Source: JAJYKC01 sp963823105 (GTDB lineage: Bacteria > Acidobacteriota > Terriglobia > Bryobacterales > Bryobacteraceae). From it: DNA of 64,000 nt. This document shows positions 27,229-36,539 of the stretch, one piece after another. Both the position numbers and the translations under genes were made by a program. Location of the stretch: the NCBI GenBank assembly GCA_963823105.1, contig CAWGKC010000001.1, positions 248,001 to 312,000 of the forward strand, given 5' to 3'. The stretch's first letter is position 1; every line of letters begins with the position of its first letter. The notes below the pieces were generated by a model. The model saw only the letters and a program-made list of their open reading frames with translations, did no database searches and was not told the DNA's origin.

Positions 27229-30200
27229 TTAAAAGATAATCTTTGCGCCCACTTGAATTACACGCGCATTGCTGGCGAAAGTAACCTCCGGATTATTGAA
27301 CGACTGGCTGGCCGGATTCAAGTAGTTTAAGACGGCTCCCCCAGCCTGGCCAATGGAATTGATTTGATTGAGCGAGCCCGGCGTAAACTGCGGGTGGTTG
27401 AAAGCGTTTAGGAGTTGTGCTTGTAACTGAAAGCTGAAACGCTCGGTGAGGCTGAAGCGCTTGATAGCCGAGAGATCGACGTTATCGATAGGACGCGTGG
27501 CCAACGTATTCCTGCCGCCGTTGGCGAGAGCGCCTTTGCCCGCCGTAATGTACTCGGCGTTCGGGTTCTTGGCGAGGTAGGCCACCGTTTGACCGGCGCT
27601 ATTTGTCAGCGCCGTGACACCGCTGCCAGTACCTGGAACGCCGGCCCGATTGATAATCGTCCGGTCGCCGGCCGAATCTCCATTCAGATTGGAATCGACG
27701 GTGCTCTGCACCGTCGCATACTCAGGGGCTCTCGAAGGTGTAAATGGGGGCGAACTCCCAATTTCCGACGAGATTCTTGAGGAACCAGTTTGAGTTCTTG
27801 AAGTAAGGCAGGTCGTAGAGGACGGTCATAGTGAGGCGATGACGCCGGTCCAGGGCGGAAGTGCCCCGGTCCATCCGAAGGTTCTGGAAATCCTCCTGGC
27901 GGCGCGGCGTCAGGCGCGTGGTGAAGAAGTCCGCGGTGCTGTCATCCACCAGGTGACTAAGGGTATATGCACCAATGAATTGCAGCCCATGCGAAAAGCG
28001 GCGATTCAGTTGCAACGCCAATCCGTTATAGCTCGAGTTCCCGAGAGGTGCGAATTCGACGATGTTGTTGGTGAATCCGGCATTGAGGAATTGAGGTAGG
28101 ATACCGGGTCTGGATTTCAGACCTGTGAGCGTAGTGGTCAACGAGTCGAGCTGCGCCTGCGACGGGGCGCTTAGATATGTCGGCAGGTAGTTTTGGCTGT
28201 CCACTTTATCCAAGACATTAAGGCGGGTTTGAACATTGAGATGAACGCCGCGAGTCCCCAAATAGCGCGCCTCGAAGGTGTAGTCCTTGGCAAAAACGTG
28301 CTGAACGCCGAAATTCCATTGGATCGAATAGGGGAGTTTCTGATTCGGCACATAATTCGATGTATTCGCGATGGCGCCCGCCCGGTCCAAAGACCCCGTG
28401 GCGGCGTTCGGAGGGATTCCGCCGTTCGCCAAGTAATTCGGCGCCTGAACGTTGATGTTCGAATCGACCGTGCTGCTCAATTGGGGAGGAAGCGCCAGAA
28501 TGCCGATGTTGTCGTAGAGCACGTCGTAGGACATGCCAAACCCGGCCCGGATGGACGTGTTTCCACTCTTCCCCGGCGAATAAGCGATGCCGACGCGCGG
28601 GGCAAAGTTGTGATACTGCGGTTGGGGAGTATTGAACACCAGCACACCCGGAGTGTTGGATATGGCGTTCAGGCTCTGTAAACGTTCCGAGTACGGGACG
28701 CTCGTGAACTCATAGCGCAAGCCGAGGTTCAGCGTGAAGTTGGGGCGGATGCGCCAACTATCGTTGACATAAGGATAAAGGGCGACCTGATCGCCATAAT
28801 AGATTACATTTCCCAGGCTGCGCTCGGCCAGGTTGTCAGGCGTCAAATCCCGCAGGAACAGATCGGTCGAATTGTAGTCGTAGTCACCTCGCGCACGTTG
28901 TGTAAACGACTGGGGCGAAATAGCCTTGTGGCCATCGAAGCCAATTGTGAGGGTATGGCTGCCCTTCACCCAGTTGACGTTGTCGGTGATCTGGTAGGTG
29001 TTCTGGATGGTAAATTGAGGGGCATTCGGATCGGGTCCGATCTGGAGGTTCATATCATAGAGCACGATATTTGGAAACTGGTCGAGGCCAGGATACTTGA
29101 AGCTACCCGAGGGCGTGGAGTTGTTGAACCGGTTGTAACCCAATCGGAACTCATTGGTGAGATTCGGCGTGAAGTTGTGGTATTCGGTGAGTGTACCAAG
29201 ATAGTAGGTTGTAGGAGTCGGGAGATAGAACACGGGCAAGGTCGCGGCCGTGTCGATGCCCGCCGACTTGTTGTAAATGATTCGTCCACGCAACTGGTCC
29301 TTGTCCGATATGGTGTAATCCACCGATCCGACGACTGCGTAGTTGTTCGTATAATTCGGTGCGACAATAGGGATGATTCCAATTGGAACGCTCACCTGCT
29401 GGCCGCTGGCCGTGTTGGTAACGCTAATGGCGTCTGTGCCATTTTGCGTGGGCGCCGTCGCATATTTCTGCAAAATCCCCAGGTTGGTAGCCGAGAGCCC
29501 CTGGAATTCCACTTAGAATCTGGTAACCACCGGGCGTCGGAGCCTCCACGCCCGCCGCGGGTACCGACGACTGCCCCACGGGGTTGTACTCAAAAGCTCC
29601 GAAAAAGAAGAGCTTGTTCTTCAGAATTGGACCGCCGATGGTCGCCCCCAGGCGATTACTGTCGAAGCGGGGATTCTTGTAAATGCCTTGGTTGGCAAGC
29701 GACTGGTCCACCGCATCGAGGTTACGATTCTGCAAGTAGTCGTAGATCGTTCCATGAAATGCGTTTGTGCCGCTCTTCACCACGGTGTTAAATTGGCCTC
29801 CCGACGAATGACCATACTCCGGTGAAAACTGATTCTGCAGCAGGGTGAACTCGGAGACCGCGTCGTTTGGTATATAAACGAGAGGACCGGTTACCGACTT
29901 ATTGTTGTTGTCGACGCCCTCGATGGTAAAGTCGTTGTTACGCGGCCTCTGGCCTCCGACGCTTGGACCCGTACCGGCGCCGACGCCGCCGCTTGAGGAT
30001 ACGCCGGATCCCAGCAAAGAAAGATTAAGCACTCCGAGGCCGACGGTGGCCGTGGGTAGATCCTGCGTCTGGCGGGTGTCGAAGGTATTTTGCAACTGAG
30101 CGGTGGTGGTGTCAATCGTCACACCCGCCTCGCTAACCTCGACGGTCTGCGAAACTGAACCCACTTGCAGAGACACGTTGATCGTGGCTGTCTTGTTCAA

Positions 30201-30545
30201 ATCTATGACGACGTTATTCTGCGTTGCGGCCGCAAAACCGGCGGCGGCGACGGTCAGGTCGTAGGCGCCAATGGGCAGGTTGTTAAATCGGAATTCGCCA
30301 TTTGCGTTGGTCTTGGCGGATGTTTCGATATTTGTGCCAACGTTCTTCACCTTCACGTCAGCGTTCGGCACCGCCGAGCCGCTTGCATCGGAGACTGCGC
30401 CGACCAGATTTCCTTCGGTCGCCTGGCCAAATAGCGTCAGGGCACCGCTACCGAGGACGGCCGAGAGCAAAACTACAAGGTTGAGTTGCCTCGGACGGCA
30501 CATCGAAAAAAAAAGACACGAAAAGGACAGCAGAGGTTTGTTCAT
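27229..30545 (-). CDS. TonB-dependent receptor 2 (Oar-like), two apparent frameshifts
   Basis: About 1105 residues. From the ATG at 30545 (MNKPLLSFSCLFFSMCRPRQ), a signal region with a second hydrophobic stretch (LVVLLSAVLGSGALTLFG), then the carboxypeptidase-regulatory domain (NLVGAVSDASGSAVPNADV), plug (FTIEGVDNNNKSVTGPLVY, SPEYGHSSGGQFNTVVKSG) and barrel. Frame changes: near 29497 (SGIPG to LSATNLGILQKY) and in a C4 run at 27723-27726 (IYTFESP to EYATVQSTVDS). It ends ARVIQVGAKIIF with terminal Phe. Substrate unknown. Promoter and leader resemble those of receptor 1. Confidence 0.92.
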
Positions 30546-30610
30546 ATTTTCCTTCCCCGAAGGTCGATGTGAAAAGCCCAAGCAATCGACCAACCCGAAG
30601 GCCGATTCCA
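30546..30610 (-). promoter_or_regulatory. 5' leader of TonB receptor 2 with hairpin and conserved box
   Basis: Sense-strand hairpin AATCGGCC-loop of 8-GGTCGATT (30584-30607), eight pairs with one G-U. It is followed by GGGCTTTTCACATCGACC, TTCGGGGAAGG and ATATG. The stem sequence is unrelated to that of receptor 1, yet position and downstream boxes match, which argues that the pairing rather than the sequence is conserved. Confidence 0.65.
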
Positions 30611-30660
30611 GAGCCAGAAACACCGTAACTTGACTACAGCAGACCGATCAAGTTTCGCTT

Positions 30661-30705
30661 ATAATAGCAAGTTGATCGCCATATTGCAAGTGTTTGTAAA
30701 CTATG
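30661..30705 (-). promoter_or_regulatory. Promoter of TonB receptor 2
   Basis: TTGCAA (30684-30689) as -35, exactly 17 bp, then TATTAT (30661-30666) as -10, a good sigma-70-like promoter read towards lower coordinates. The -35 lies in the 28-bp box 30678-30705 shared with receptor 1 (20568-20595), whose sense upstream part is TTTACAAACAC. The implied transcript start is about 110 nt before the ATG. Confidence 0.7.
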
Positions 30706-31073
30706 GCCAACGACGACGGCGGCAATTCGCGAATCCATAGAAAATCGGTGGCTACATACCAAGATCGGGATTTTCAGGACGCGTCTGGCACGTTTCGTCT
30801 GAGCGAAGTTGACACAAAGGGGAGCGGACGAAGGGGGGATCGATTGGCCGGGGACTGAAACGTGGCTGAGGGGACGAACGCTGACTTGGCGGACGGCATC
30901 AGTCTTTCAGCGTGGCGCCGTGGACCGCTCACGTCGCCGAGTGCAAGGCTGCCACCGGTTCGCTATTCGCCGATGGGGGACCGCCGCTCGCCGAATCGGG
31001 TGCGGAAATCCGGTATTGACACTGGTACTCTCGAAACTTGGGAAACGGGAGGGCGCGGCAGGGAGCCGGTGCG
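30706..31073. other. Intergenic region between receptor 2 and ABC operon
   Basis: No convincing gene. The left 70 bp share blocks with the receptor 1 upstream region (CATAGAAAATCGG at 30736, CCAAGATCGGGATTTT at 30759). TTGACA at 31016-31021 could be the -35 of the downstream ABC operon, but no good -10 is visible at the right distance. The middle, about 30800-31000, shows nothing I can assign. Confidence 0.45.
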
Positions 31074-32004
31074 ATGACGAACAACGGGAACGCGATCACG
31101 GTGGAGGGGCTGCGGAAGTCGTATGGCGATTTCGAGGCGGTGCGGGGCATCGACTTCGCGGTGCGCGAGGGCGAGGTGTTCGGGCTGCTGGGACCGAACG
31201 GCGCGGGGAAAACGACGACGGTCGAAATCATGGAAGGGCTGCGGCCGCGGTCCGCGGGAAACGTCGCGGTGCTTGGCTATGATCCGGGCGTCCAGGTGAA
31301 CGCGCTGAAGGACCGCATTGGCGTTTGCCTGCAGGCGACGAATCTGCCGGACAAGATGCGGGTCCACGAGGCGTTGGATCTTTTCGCTGCCTACTATTCG
31401 CGGAACCTGGACCGCAACCAGATACTCAAACGGTTGCAGCTTGAGGACAAGCGCGACGAGTATTATTCGAAGCTTTCGGGCGGGCAAAAGCAGCGGGTGG
31501 CGCTGGCGTTGGCGCTGGTGAACGATCCGCAGTTGCTGTTTCTGGACGAGCCGACGACCGGGCTCGATCCGCAGGTGCGGCTGGAGATTCATAAGCTGAT
31601 TGAGGAATTGAAGAGCGACCGGAGGACGATTCTGCTGACGACGCACTACATCGAAGAAGCCGAACGGCTGTGCGACCGGGTGGCGATCATCGACGAGGGG
31701 CGGATTATTGCCATCGGGACGCCGCGCGAGATTCAGGAGCGGACGCTCGATAAATCGATCATCCTGATCGAGTGCGCGACAGGGTTGCCGGAGGAGACGC
31801 CGGCGTTTCTGCGGGAACTGAAATTTACGCTTAGCGAGGACCGGCGGCATTTGAGCGTGAACTCATCGCAGCCGGCGCGGTCGATCGTGGAGTTGGTGAA
31901 GTGGATCGACCAGAGCGGGCTTGGAGTTGACCGATATCCATCTGAAGCGGCCGACGCTCGAAGACGTGTTTATCGAGCTGACCGGCAAGAGGCTGCGCGA
32001 ATGA
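31074..32004 (+). CDS. ABC transporter ATP-binding protein, apparent frameshift near 3' end
   Basis: Nucleotide-binding subunit of an ABC-2 exporter. Starts MTNNGNAITVEGLRKSYGDF at 31074. Walker A GPNGAGKTTT, Q-loop VCLQATNLPD, signature KLSGGQKQRVAL, Walker B LLFLDEPTTGLDP and H-loop ILLTTHYIEEAE are all present. One extra T near 31921 shifts the frame. The expected end (LTDIHLKRPTLEDVFIELTG) continues in the other frame to a TGA at 32002-32004 that overlaps the permease ATG as ATGA. The span is 3n+1 bases, as a single insertion predicts, and the corrected product is about 309 residues. Confidence 0.92.
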
Positions 32005-34193
32005 GAGCCTATTTAGCTCAAATCTCCATCAATCTGAAACTGACGACGCGGGACAAGACGGTGTTGTTCTTCAACTACGCCTTTCCGCTGGTGTTTTTCT
32101 TCATTTTCGGGCAGTTGTTCAAAGCGCAGCAGGGTTCCGCCATCGTGCAGGTGGTGAACATGGTGCTGGTGATCGGCGTGTTGGGGAGCGGGTTTTTCGG
32201 CGCGGGAATGCGGGCGATCATGGAGCGCGAGCAGAATATCCTGCGGCGGTTCAAAGTGGCGCCGATTTCCGCGGGGCCGATTCTGATTTCGTCGCTGGTG
32301 GTGGGCCTGATCAACTATTTGCCATCCGCGATCTTGATGCTGGCCCTCGCGCATTTCGTATATGGAATGCCATGGCCCGCGGCGCCGGTATCGTTTCTGG
32401 TTTTTCTATCGCTGGGGGCGCTGGCGTTCCGCGCGTTGGGGATGATCATCGCATCGGTGGTGAACTCGATGCAGGAGAGCCAGATCCTGATCCAGTTGCT
32501 CTACTTCCCGATGCTGTTCCTGAGCGGCGCGACCATTCCGATGGAGGTGATGCCGGGATGGGTGAAGATTATCGCCCAGTTCCTGCCGTCGACCTATTTG
32601 TTTAGCGGCCTGCAGGCGATTCTGGTGAACGGCGAGGGGCTGGCGCAAAATTGGACCGCCGTAATCGCGCTCATACTAACGGTGGTGCTGGCGACGTGGC
32701 TGGGCGTGAAGCTGTTCCGCTGGGAAAAGGAAGAGAAAGTGAGCGGAAGCGCCAAATTGTGGGTTTTGGCGGTGCTGGCGCCGTTTATCGTGCTCGGCGT
32801 GTGGCAGGCCAAGACGCGCGAGAGCATCGGGAAGCAGAAGATCGTCGACCGCGAAATCAGCCGCAATCGGACCAGGCTGATCCGCGGTGCGCGGATCTTC
32901 ATCGGCGACGGGCGGGTGATCGAATCCGGCGGAGTGTTGATTAAGAACGGTAAGATCGCCGAGGTTTACGCCGGCAGCGTGCCCGATGCGAAGACGCTGA
33001 ACGCCGAGGCGGTGGAGGCGAACGGGCAGACGGTGCTGCCGGGGCTGATCGACGTTCACGTGCATTTGGGATCGCCGGGCGGGGTGTACGAATCGCCGGG
33101 CGATTACACGAAGCCGCACCGGTTGGAGCGCGAGCTGGCGGCGTATTTGTATTGCGGCGTGACGACGGTGAAGAGCGACGGCGACGCGCTGGACGAGATG
33201 AAGAAACTGCGGACGTCGACCGGTTCCGGCGAGTGGCTGGGCGCGCGGCTGTACTTCGTGGGGCCGTTGTTTACCACCGAAGGCGGCCATGGGACGGAGT
33301 TTGCCAAGTATGTGCCGGCGAACTACCGCCAGACGTTCAACGCGCAGTTTCTGCGGATGCCGAAGACGGAAGACGAGGCGCGGCGAATGGTGGACGCGCT
33401 AAAGAGCGACGGCGTGGATGGGATCAAGGAGATTCTGGAAGCGGGGCAGGCCGGGATGCTGTTCCAGCGGATGGCGGTGAATTTGTTCGACGCGGTGGCC
33501 CAGCAGTCGCACCAGGACGGGCTGCCGGTGGTGGTGCATACAGGCGATGCCAAGGACGTCGCCGACGCGCTGGACGCGAAGGTGGACGGAATCGAGCATG
33601 GATCGTTCCGCGACCAGATTCCGGAGGCGCTGTTCGAGCGCATGAAGGCGCAAGGGACGGCCTACGATCCGACGCTGACGGTGGGGGAGGCGTTCACCGA
33701 TCTGGCGGCGGGAAATCTGGAGCCGCTGCAGCGTCCGCTGGTGCAACAAGTGGGCCCCGCGGCGCTGCTGGCCGGGACGAAGAAGGCGCTCGGCGGGCAG
33801 GCCGGCAAGGCGGGAGACGAAGGGGTATATAAAATGTCGCTCGAAGACGCCCGGGCGAATTTGCTGCGGGCATGGAAGGCCGGCGCGATGCTGGTGACCG
33901 GGACCGATTCGGGGAATATCCTTCTGATTCACGGCCCGGCGCTGCATCGGGAGTTGCAACTTTGGGTGGCGGCCGGGATTCCGCCGGCGGTGGCGCTCCA
34001 GGCGGCGACGGGCAACGCGGCGAAGTTGCTGCGGGCGACGGATCGCATTGGGTTGATCGAGAAGGGACGCGACGCGAATTTGTTGCTGGTGGACGGGAAT
34101 CCGCTGGAAGACATTAAGCGGACGGAGAATATTCAGACGATCTTTTTCCAGGGCGAGCGGATCGACCGGCAGGGCTTGTTCGATCAGGAATAG
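32001..34193 (+). CDS. ABC-2 permease fused to amidohydrolase
   Basis: 730 codons in one frame. Residues 1-240 form an ABC-2 type permease (six helices, e.g. FNYAFPLVFFFIFGQLF, VLVIGVLGSGFFGAGM, LIQLLYFPMLFLSGATIPME). A seventh helix (LWVLAVLAPFIVLGVWQA, about 253-270) follows. From about 293 an amidohydrolase begins: LIRGARIFIGDGRVIESGGV, GLIDVHVHLGSPGG (metal-binding HxH near 350), a later VVVHTGDAKDVADAL, DGIEHGSF and VTGTDSGN. With seven helices the hydrolase would lie in the periplasm if the permease N-terminus is cytoplasmic. A GTG at 32733 with AAGGAAG before it could start a separate product. Substrates of both parts are unknown. Confidence 0.85.
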   Translation: MRAYLAQISINLKLTTRDKTVLFFNYAFPLVFFFIFGQLFKAQQGSAIVQVVNMVLVIGVLGSGFFGAGMRAIMEREQNILRRFKVAPISAGPILISSLVVGLINYLPSAILMLALAHFVYGMPWPAAPVSFLVFLSLGALAFRALGMIIASVVNSMQESQILIQLLYFPMLFLSGATIPMEVMPGWVKIIAQFLPSTYLFSGLQAILVNGEGLAQNWTAVIALILTVVLATWLGVKLFRWEKEEKVSGSAKLWVLAVLAPFIVLGVWQAKTRESIGKQKIVDREISRNRTRLIRGARIFIGDGRVIESGGVLIKNGKIAEVYAGSVPDAKTLNAEAVEANGQTVLPGLIDVHVHLGSPGGVYESPGDYTKPHRLERELAAYLYCGVTTVKSDGDALDEMKKLRTSTGSGEWLGARLYFVGPLFTTEGGHGTEFAKYVPANYRQTFNAQFLRMPKTEDEARRMVDALKSDGVDGIKEILEAGQAGMLFQRMAVNLFDAVAQQSHQDGLPVVVHTGDAKDVADALDAKVDGIEHGSFRDQIPEALFERMKAQGTAYDPTLTVGEAFTDLAAGNLEPLQRPLVQQVGPAALLAGTKKALGGQAGKAGDEGVYKMSLEDARANLLRAWKAGAMLVTGTDSGNILLIHGPALHRELQLWVAAGIPPAVALQAATGNAAKLLRATDRIGLIEKGRDANLLLVDGNPLEDIKRTENIQTIFFQGERIDRQGLFDQE

Positions 34194-34209
34194 GGGCGAT
34201 GCGCCGCCG

Positions 34210-35097
34210 CTACATATCGAGGCTGGCGAGGGCGGCGGGGAGGTCGGGGTAGCGGAAGGCGAAACCGGCCGATTGGGCGGCTTGGGGGAGGACGCGCTGG
34301 CTGGCGAGGATCATCCCGGCCATTTCTCCGTAGAGGGCGCGGAGGGCGAATGCGGGGACGGGGAAGAGGGCCGGGCGATGGAGGGCGTGGCCGAGTTCGC
34401 GCGTGAATTCGGCGTTGGGGACGGGGTTGGGGGCGGTGCCGTTGACTGGGCCGGCGAGGCCGGGGTTCTCGAGGGCGAAGCGGAAGAGGGCGGCGAGGTC
34501 GTCGACGTGAATCCAGGACATCCATTGGCGCCCGGAGCCGAGTTTGCCGCCGACGCCGAGCCGAAAGGGCGGGAGCATTTTGGAGAGCGCGCCGCCGTCT
34601 TTGCCGAGCACGAGGCCGATGCGGATCTTGACGACGCGGATTCCGAGGGCTTCGATCAGGCCCGCGGTTTTTTCCCATTCGACGCAGAGATCGGCGAGGA
34701 AGCCTTCGCCGGGCGCGGAGGATTCGGTGAGCGTTTCGTCGCCGCGCTCGCCGTAGTAGCCGATGGCGGAGGCGGCGACCACAACTTGAGGCCTGTTGGG
34801 AACCAAGGCGAGAGCATCCGCCAGGTGACGCGTCCCGTCGATGCGGCTGGAGCGGATGCGTGTCTTCACTTCGGCGCTCCAGCGCTGGGCGACGGGTTCG
34901 CCCATTAAGTGGATAACGGCATCGGCGGATTGGAGGGCTTCTCCGGCGGCGGTTGGCCAGAGGGAGTAGTCGACGCCGGGAGGCGGATTCGCGGGAGGGT
35001 TGCGGACGAGGAGGTGAGGGTGGTGGCCGGCTTCGAGGAGCGCGGCGACGATGTGCTTGCCGAGAAAGCCGGTGGCGCCGGTGAGGGTGACGTTCAT
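34210..35097 (-). CDS. TIGR01777-family NAD(P)-dependent epimerase
   Basis: 295 residues of the short-chain-like epimerase family that includes E. coli YfcH. The nucleotide site is TGATGFLGKHIVAALLEAG at residues 6-24. Further motifs are VIHLMGEPVAQRW, the typical RIDGTRHLADAL, ASAIGYYGERGDE (Tyr of the SDR active site), and WMSWIHVDDLAALFRFAL near 210. The C-terminus has the DUF1731-like segment (RVLPQAAQSAGFAFRYPDL). Its start overlaps the photolyase stop by 4 bp (ATGA), so the two are cotranscribed. Function in this family is poorly known. Confidence 0.92.
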   Translation of the reverse strand: MNVTLTGATGFLGKHIVAALLEAGHHPHLLVRNPPANPPPGVDYSLWPTAAGEALQSADAVIHLMGEPVAQRWSAEVKTRIRSSRIDGTRHLADALALVPNRPQVVVAASAIGYYGERGDETLTESSAPGEGFLADLCVEWEKTAGLIEALGIRVVKIRIGLVLGKDGGALSKMLPPFRLGVGGKLGSGRQWMSWIHVDDLAALFRFALENPGLAGPVNGTAPNPVPNAEFTRELGHALHRPALFPVPAFALRALYGEMAGMILASQRVLPQAAQSAGFAFRYPDLPAALASLDM

Positions 35098-36513
35098 AAG
35101 GCGAGCGCCGCTTGGCCGGTGGCCGCGATCTCCTGGATATAGGCGGCGGTATCGGTTTTGCGTTTCATGCCGTCGAGAGACATGTAGCGGATCTGGCCGA
35201 AGATGGGGCGCTCAAACCAAGGGCGGTCGTGCAGGCCGAAGCACCAGAGAATGTTGGTGTACGTGTTGGGATCGCGGCCATCCAGGGCGTAGCGGTCGTG
35301 AATGGAGATCATGGTTTGCAGGGCCTCGGCATGGGAAGCGGACCATTCGATGATCTTCTTACCCCAATACATCCGATAGTAGCCGTGAATCTTGCCGCGC
35401 GCGAGCATTTCTTTTTGTGTCGAGTTCCAGAGGTCGTCGTGGGTTTCGGCGCGCTCGAGCTGGGCGGGCGTGTAGAGCGGGGAGCGCGGGTCGGAGTCGT
35501 GTTTCTTGAGAGTCGCGCGCGCCCAGGCGGGGAGCGCGTCGAGCGTTTCGGGATTTTCCGTGAAGCGGGCGAAGTTGAAGGCCAGTTCGCGGCGGACGAT
35601 CAACTCCTCGAGAAATTCGCCGGCCATGAGCTTGTGCTCCTCCGCGTAGGTCTTCACGGCGAGGGCAATTTCGAGCGACGAAATGTGGCCGAAGTGAAGA
35701 TAGGGGCTGAGATCGGAGGTGGCATGGGCGGAGGGTTCGTTGCGTTGGGCGGCGTAGCGGCGGAGATTGTCGTGGAGGAAATGGGTGAGCAGGCGCTCCG
35801 CTTCGAGGCGGCCGCCGCGGAAGACGGCGGAAGGAGGGATGGAATGGTCGATCTCGCAGGAAGCGGCAAGCTGCGGGATGTTTTGGTCTGTAACCTCGGT
35901 GTGGAACTGCGGCGCGGGCGCGCCGTAGCGGCGTTTGACCCGGATCTCGGGTGCGGGCGCGAGGAAGCCGAGTGAGAAGTTTATGGATTTTTGGGCGGAT
36001 GGTGTAGGCGGCGTACTCGCGTTTCTCGAAGAGCGCCATGGGAACGATGCAGCTTGAATCGACGGCGAAATAAGGGATGGAGAGTTTGGGTGGGACGCGC
36101 GAGTTGTGGTGGTGGGCGATGAATGTGGGGTAGTCGTCGGTGACGACGGCGCAGGCCTCGCGGGCGAGTTGGTAGAGGGCGTCGTCGGGATCGGCCATGC
36201 GGCGGCGTAAGTGAAAGACGTAGCCGATACCGCGCTTTTTCGAGCGGCGCGCCGTCTCGGGGACGCCTTCGAGGAGAAACGTGTGAAGGCGGTCGTTGGC
36301 GTGCGGGTAGGAGCACGTGACGCCTTCGTAGAACAGCACCGGCAGGCTTCGTTCGTTGGCGAGTTGGCAGGCGTAGGCGAGGGCGTGATTCGATTCCACG
36401 CGGCGGTTCATCTGCGCCCAGTAGAGAACGTAGCGGGCCGCGGGAGGGAAACCGGCGTCATTTAATTGGCGTACACGCTCACGCATCTGATTCGTCGATT
36501 CCGGCGCGGCCAT
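35094..36513 (-). CDS. phr: Class II deoxyribodipyrimidine photolyase, one apparent frameshift
   Basis: Light-driven FAD enzyme repairing cyclobutane pyrimidine dimers. N-terminal part from 36513: RYVLYWAQMNRRVESNHALA, the hallmark of class II enzymes, then DDYPTFIAHHHNSRVPPKL and YTIRPKIHKLL. Near 35978 the frame changes, continuing SLGFLAPAPEIRVKRRYGAP and the C-terminal FAD domain: FLEELIVRRELAFNFARF, RMYWGKKIIEWSASHAEAL, NPNTYTNI-like YTNILWCFGLHDRPW. About 472 residues when joined, a normal length. It diverges from the radical SAM gene with 26 bp between starts. Confidence 0.9.
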
Positions 36514-36539
36514 ACCCGATACAATTAAAGCTCAAAGGC

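Noticed and set aside
17026..30545. Frame changes in TonB receptors as phase-variation switches
   Set aside because: Positions differ between genes, runs are only 4-5 bases, and housekeeping genes show the same kind of change.
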